Source: Pseudomonas batumici (lineage in GTDB: Bacteria > Pseudomonadota > Gammaproteobacteria > Pseudomonadales > Pseudomonadaceae). From it: a stretch of DNA of 64,000 bases. Position numbers and translations under genes: made by a program. The notes beneath the pieces were generated by a model, which saw only the letters and a program-made list of their open reading frames with translations, was not told the DNA's origin and made no database searches. Within the stretch, counting starts at the first letter, position 1, and every line of letters starts with the position of its first letter. The stretch is taken from contig NZ_JXDG01000061.1 of NCBI RefSeq assembly GCF_000820515.1, forward strand, positions 62,001 through 126,000, in the 5' to 3' direction. Shown piece by piece: positions 61,034-64,000 of this stretch.

Positions 61034-61747
61034 GTGATTACCTCGTCAACCGTCGTCAACTCAGTGGTAGAAAAACTCAGGGCAGCCCTGGCCCGGGGCC
61101 AGTGGCGCTCCGGCGAGATGCTGCCGGGCCAGCGTGAACTGGCCGAACAACTGGGCATCAGCCGCCCCAGCCTGCGCGAAGCGGTGACCGTCCTGGAAAC
61201 CCTCGGCCTGGTGCGCTCGATGCCGGGCAAAGGGGTGGTGGTGCTCGACGCCGCGCCCAGCGAAACCGCCGCCACCCACAGCGGCGTGGCCGACGCCAGC
61301 CTCGAAGATGTGCTGCAACTGCGCTACACCCTGGAGCCGTTTATCGTCGGGCTGGTGGCACAGTCCATCAGCAGCACGGAGGTCGGCCAGTTGCGCCTGA
61401 CCCTGATGGACATGCGTGAAGCCCTGGAGTCCAACGACAGCGAAGCCGGGATGAACGCCTACATCGCCTTCCATGAAGAGCTGTTCGCCCTGACCTCCAA
61501 TCCGATTTTCCAGAACGTGGTGCAGCAGACCAGCAATGCCCTCAAGCAGAGCGCCGAGGTCCTGCGCAACTCACCGCAGCACCTGGCCGAACGCCTGCAG
61601 GAAAATGAAGCCGTGGTGCGCGCCATCCGCGACAAGAACAGCGCGCTGGCCAGCGCGCAAATGCGTCGGCACATCCTCCAGGAGGGCCTGCGCATGGGCA
61701 TCGAACTGACGATCCCGGACGACCATCTGGGCAGTACCGAGCAATAA
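61034..61747 (+). CDS. GntR regulator, FadR subfamily (FCD domain)
   Basis: 237 residues from the GTG at 61034 (GGGAG upstream); the frame is open further but no good start precedes. Winged helix-turn-helix GEMLPGQRELAEQLGISRPSLREAVTVLETLGLV, then a helical FCD domain with the metal-site pattern of LRYTLEPF, FHEELFALTSNP and MRRHI. It likely binds the chained operators before dctA, sensing a small acid. It begins 98 bases after dctA. Confidence 0.88.
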   Translation: MITSSTVVNSVVEKLRAALARGQWRSGEMLPGQRELAEQLGISRPSLREAVTVLETLGLVRSMPGKGVVVLDAAPSETAATHSGVADASLEDVLQLRYTLEPFIVGLVAQSISSTEVGQLRLTLMDMREALESNDSEAGMNAYIAFHEELFALTSNPIFQNVVQQTSNALKQSAEVLRNSPQHLAERLQENEAVVRAIRDKNSALASAQMRRHILQEGLRMGIELTIPDDHLGSTEQ

Positions 61748-61772
61748 CCCACCCGCCAAGGGGAGACCGGAT

Positions 61773-62441
61773 ATGAACAGCGTTGCGACACCCCTGCCCT
61801 TCACCGCCCGGCATGCTTTCGCGCAGCCCCTGGGCCCGGCCTGCTGCGCCGAGACGCTCTATGCCCAGGTGTTCGAAGACATTCTCGAGCGCCAGTTTGC
61901 CGACGGCTTGAGCGAAGACGCCTTGATCCGGGCCTATGGCGCGGGCCGCAGCCAGGTACGCCGGGTGATGACCCGCCTGGCGCGACAACAGGTCATTGTC
62001 ACCCGCCCGAACCAGAGGGCCCGGGTTGCCGAACCGGATGCCGAACAGATCCGCCAGACCCTGCAAGCCCGGCGACTGGCCGAAACCAGCGTTATCCCGC
62101 TGGCCTGTGCCAGGGCCGCCGGCCTGACGTTCGAACCGCTACGCGCGCTGGTCGCCCGGGAGCGCCAGAGCACTGAAGGTGGCCGGCGGAGCACCGCGAC
62201 CAGACTGGGTGGCGAATTTCACCTGGAGTTGGCCAGGATGGCCGGCAATGCGCCCCTGGCGAACTTTCTCGGCGCACTGGTGCCCTTGACCGGATTGGCC
62301 CTGGCGCAACATTCGACGCGCCTCGAGGATTGGCGGGCCCGTGAGGCCATCGTCAATGCCCTGGAGAACGGAAATGCCAGGGCGGCCATCGAGCGGATGA
62401 GCGATTATCTGGATCGGCTTGCCGTCATGCTGTTCTGTTAA
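61773..62441 (+). CDS. Second GntR regulator with FCD domain
   Basis: 222 residues behind AGGGGAGACC. A GntR-type helix-turn-helix (DGLSEDALIRAYGAGRSQVRRVMTRLARQQVIVTRP) and an FCD domain with LQARRLAETSVIPLA and FHLELARMAGN. It lies 25 bases after the first GntR gene, so probably one transcript. Divergent in sequence from its neighbour, so not a recent duplicate. Confidence 0.85.
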   Translation: MNSVATPLPFTARHAFAQPLGPACCAETLYAQVFEDILERQFADGLSEDALIRAYGAGRSQVRRVMTRLARQQVIVTRPNQRARVAEPDAEQIRQTLQARRLAETSVIPLACARAAGLTFEPLRALVARERQSTEGGRRSTATRLGGEFHLELARMAGNAPLANFLGALVPLTGLALAQHSTRLEDWRAREAIVNALENGNARAAIERMSDYLDRLAVMLFC

Positions 62442-62562
62442 GGAAACATCAGGTTCTACGCACAAGGACGGAAACGCCTTTCTGCCACCGGCGGCTTTTG
62501 CCAATACTGCCATCGACGCGCAAAGAACATGCTGATACCTCATTCAAAACGAGGTTTCAGCC

Positions 62563-62811
62563 ATGATCAAAGCCATTATCCGGGGCGCCACCCTGGCCGT
62601 GTTCGGCATCCTGTCCTGCACGGCCGTACACGCACAAACAACCACGGATAACACGGATACCGAGTACAACTGCTTTGCCCTCACCCCTTCGCCCCAGGCA
62701 CCGCAAGGCGTCGAAGTCGCCTACGAAAAAATGCTCGCCGCCACGGCGCAGGCGGCGGAAGTGAAAATGGCCCGCAAGTATCTCCAGGCTGGAACGGTGC
62801 GCTGCTTCTAG
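62563..62811 (+). CDS. Small secreted protein, unknown function
   Basis: 82 residues. Signal peptide MIKAIIRGATLAVFGILSC...VHA, mature part of about 58 residues beginning QTTTDN, with two Cys (YNCFAL and VRCF at the end) that could form a disulfide, and a helical middle (EVAYEKMLAATAQAAEVKMARKYL). Convergent with yjiA. No family recognised. Confidence 0.65.
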   Translation: MIKAIIRGATLAVFGILSCTAVHAQTTTDNTDTEYNCFALTPSPQAPQGVEVAYEKMLAATAQAAEVKMARKYLQAGTVRCF

Positions 62812-62827
62812 AACCGCAGGCTTGCCA

Positions 62828-63799
62828 TCAACCCGTTGCCATTCGGGTAAATCCCTCGCGGATCTTCTCTTCCGGCAGCTCGTCGGCAATGAACACCATC
62901 ACGCTCTCCCGTGCCGCGCCCTCTTCCCACTCGCTGTCCCAGTCGAAACCGTACAACTTGAGTACGCCCTGGAACACCATGCGGCGCGGCTCTCCCGCGA
63001 TGTTCAGCACGCCCTTGTAGCGCAGCAACTGTTTGCCGTGCTCTTCCAGCAGCTCATTCATGAACTCACTGAGCTTGTCGATATCCAGCGGCTGATCGGT
63101 GCGCAGCACCAGGCTGGAAATGCGGTCAATGGACGGTGCCTTGCCGACGGGGCGCAAACTCAAGCCGCCCCCCAGGTCGGCATTGAGGTTGAAGCCACGC
63201 ACATCCAGCAGTTCCGCCAGATCGATGGCGCCGTGCTCGACGATGCGGATCGGCGCCCGGCGGTTGATCCGGGTCAGTCGCTCGCTCAGCGCGGTAAAGC
63301 TCGCCTCATCCACCAGGTCACGCTTGCTCACCAGCAGCCGGTCGGCAAAACCGATCTGTGCCTGGGCGATGGCCTGGGTCAGGTGCTGTTCGGCATGGGC
63401 GGCGTCCACCAGGGTGATGATGCCGTCGAGCAGGTAACGCTCGCGCAACTCCTCGTCGATGAAAAAGGTCTGCGCCACCGGGGCCGGGTCGGCCAGTCCG
63501 GTGCACTCGATCACCAACCGGTCGAAGGCGATTTCGCCGCTGTCCAGGCGCTCCAGCAGCAGGTACAGGGCCTTGGTCAGGTCGGTGTGGATGGTGCAGC
63601 AGACGCAGCCGTTGGACAGGGTCATCACCTGCACAGGCTCGGCGCCGAGCAGTTGGGTATCGATCCCGGCATCGCTGAATTCGTTCTCGATCACGGCGAT
63701 TTTCAGGCCGTGCTCGGCCTTGAGCAGATGGCGCAACAGCGTGGTCTTGCCGGCGCCGAGGAAACCGCTCAGGACGGTCACAGGAATAGGAACTGACAA
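62828..63799 (-). CDS. yjiA: COG0523 GTPase / metallochaperone YjiA
   Basis: 323 residues. Walker A GFLGAGKTTLL, the CxCC motif in LSNGCVCCTIHTDL, ENEFSDAGID, and SKRDLVD as the G4 motif. C-terminal CobW domain ends LPEEKIREGF. The start used is the TTG at 63799, since GGGAG lies about 9 bases upstream; the ATG 5 codons earlier (63814) has none. COG0523 proteins handle Zn, Co or Ni delivery. ybdD lies just upstream, as in E. coli yjiX-yjiA. Confidence 0.9.
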   Translation of the reverse strand: MSVPIPVTVLSGFLGAGKTTLLRHLLKAEHGLKIAVIENEFSDAGIDTQLLGAEPVQVMTLSNGCVCCTIHTDLTKALYLLLERLDSGEIAFDRLVIECTGLADPAPVAQTFFIDEELRERYLLDGIITLVDAAHAEQHLTQAIAQAQIGFADRLLVSKRDLVDEASFTALSERLTRINRRAPIRIVEHGAIDLAELLDVRGFNLNADLGGGLSLRPVGKAPSIDRISSLVLRTDQPLDIDKLSEFMNELLEEHGKQLLRYKGVLNIAGEPRRMVFQGVLKLYGFDWDSEWEEGAARESVMVFIADELPEEKIREGFTRMATG

Positions 63800-63825
63800 A
63801 CAAAGATCTCCCATACGCTAAAAAT

Positions 63826-63892
63826 TGTGGGAGCCGGCTTGCTGGCGATAGCGTCCGAAAGATCGCCATCGCCGGCAAGCCGGCTCCCACAG
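63826..63892. repeat. REP pair (REPIN), short spacer
   Basis: TGTGGGAGCCGGCTTGCTGG with GCGAT at the left and its inverted copy at 63868-63892, with only about 18 bases between arms. TGTGGGAGC variant ends. Confidence 0.92.
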
Positions 63893-63920
63893 TGACGGTG
63901 TTCAGCCGTGAAGGACACAG

Positions 63921-63938
63921 GGCTCCCTCAAGGGAGCC
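63921..63938 (-). terminator. Hairpin after ybdD/yjiX
   Basis: GGCTCCCT-CA... pairs as an 18-base palindrome GGCTCCCTCAAGGGAGCC, 10 bases past the ybdD stop on the minus strand. No T-run; perhaps attenuation or RNA stability within the operon. Confidence 0.45.
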
Positions 63939-63947
63939 TGGCCTGGA

Positions 63948-64000
63948 TCAACAGCACTTCGGTCCGCCCTTGCCGCCATAACGGGCTTCCTGACGTTCCC
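63948..64000 (-). CDS. YbdD/YjiX family protein, C-terminal end only
   Basis: The last 17 residues are ERQEARYGGKGGPKCC preceded by the window edge; stop TGA at 63950-63948. The RYGGKGGPKCC tail is the signature of the DUF466 YbdD/YjiX proteins, which accompany the CstA/BtsT pyruvate and peptide transporters. cstA would be expected to the right of the window. Confidence 0.85.
   Translation of the reverse strand, partial: ERQEARYGGKGGPKCC

Noticed and set aside
14321..63892. Repeated GTAGGAGC units as a CRISPR array
   Set aside because: Units are dispersed inverted pairs, not evenly spaced direct repeats, and no cas genes are present.

Overview
The window is chromosomal DNA from a Pseudomonas, most likely of the P. 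fluorescens/protegens/chlororaphis type. The reasons are high GC with strong GC-rich codon bias, many REP sequences of the GTAGGAGC...GCGAT type, and gene blocks that I recall in the same order in P. aeruginosa (pilA/pilBCD-coaE-yacG, clpB-pgeF-rluD-bamD-pilSR, murJ-ribF-ileS-lspA-slpA-ispH, rpsT, proB-obg-rpmA-rplU-ispB, morA-glyA). No rRNA, IS element, prophage, integrase or CRISPR array is visible.

Layout. 1-2370: the left edge is accessory DNA, clearly AT-richer than the rest. It holds the truncated end of a NACHT/STAND-like P-loop NTPase and an empty spacer up to tRNA-Thr(CGT). 2371-6265: the variable pilin locus, with tRNA-Thr, an O-antigen-ligase-like protein, a TMTC-like multispan glycosyltransferase with C-terminal TPRs, and the major pilin gene pilA behind a sigma-54 promoter. 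6282-10955: pilB, pilC, pilD, coaE and yacG, tightly coupled. 10967-14318: small conserved Pseudomonas genes, a CbiM-like permease and ndh. 14476-15017: a tRNA-Asn/Pro/Lys/Pro cluster with its promoter. 15292-20880: clpB (sigma-32-like promoter), pgeF-rluD, and divergent bamD. 20969-24127: pilS-pilR, the two-component system expected to drive pilA. 24135-28180: thiO, a minor-pilin operon pilV-pilW-pilX-pilE without pilY1, and a fimT-like gene on the opposite strand. 28157-35638: murJ-ribF-ileS-lspA-slpA-ispH, mostly overlapping. 35891-42201: rpsT, creA, proB, obg, rpmA, rplU, ispB, yjdM and a small gene behind a Fur-like box. 42286-51884: fklB, yqhA, a large lipoprotein, a Lon-like protease, DUF3015 and DUF4105 proteins and a GreA/B-like factor. 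52028-59338: ettA, morA, glyA. 59458-62441: dctA followed by two FCD-type GntR regulators, with a chained operator-like array before dctA. 62563-64000: a small secreted protein, yjiA and the end of ybdD/yjiX.

How it fits together. Much of the window serves type IV pili: subunit (pilA), assembly ATPase, platform and peptidase (pilBCD), sensor and regulator (pilSR), minor pilins, and probable pilin-locus glycosylation genes. MorA would link c-di-GMP to the same surface lifestyle. The remainder is mostly housekeeping: isoprenoid and quinone synthesis, lipoprotein maturation, outer-membrane assembly, translation, protein quality control.

The parts most worth a second look are the TMTC-like/ligase pair beside a pilin with no C-terminal serine, the NACHT-like gene at the tRNA, the missing pilY1, the chained GntR operator at dctA, and the DUF4105 (Lnb-like) protein. 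Product names rest on reading motifs and gene order; no database search was run.
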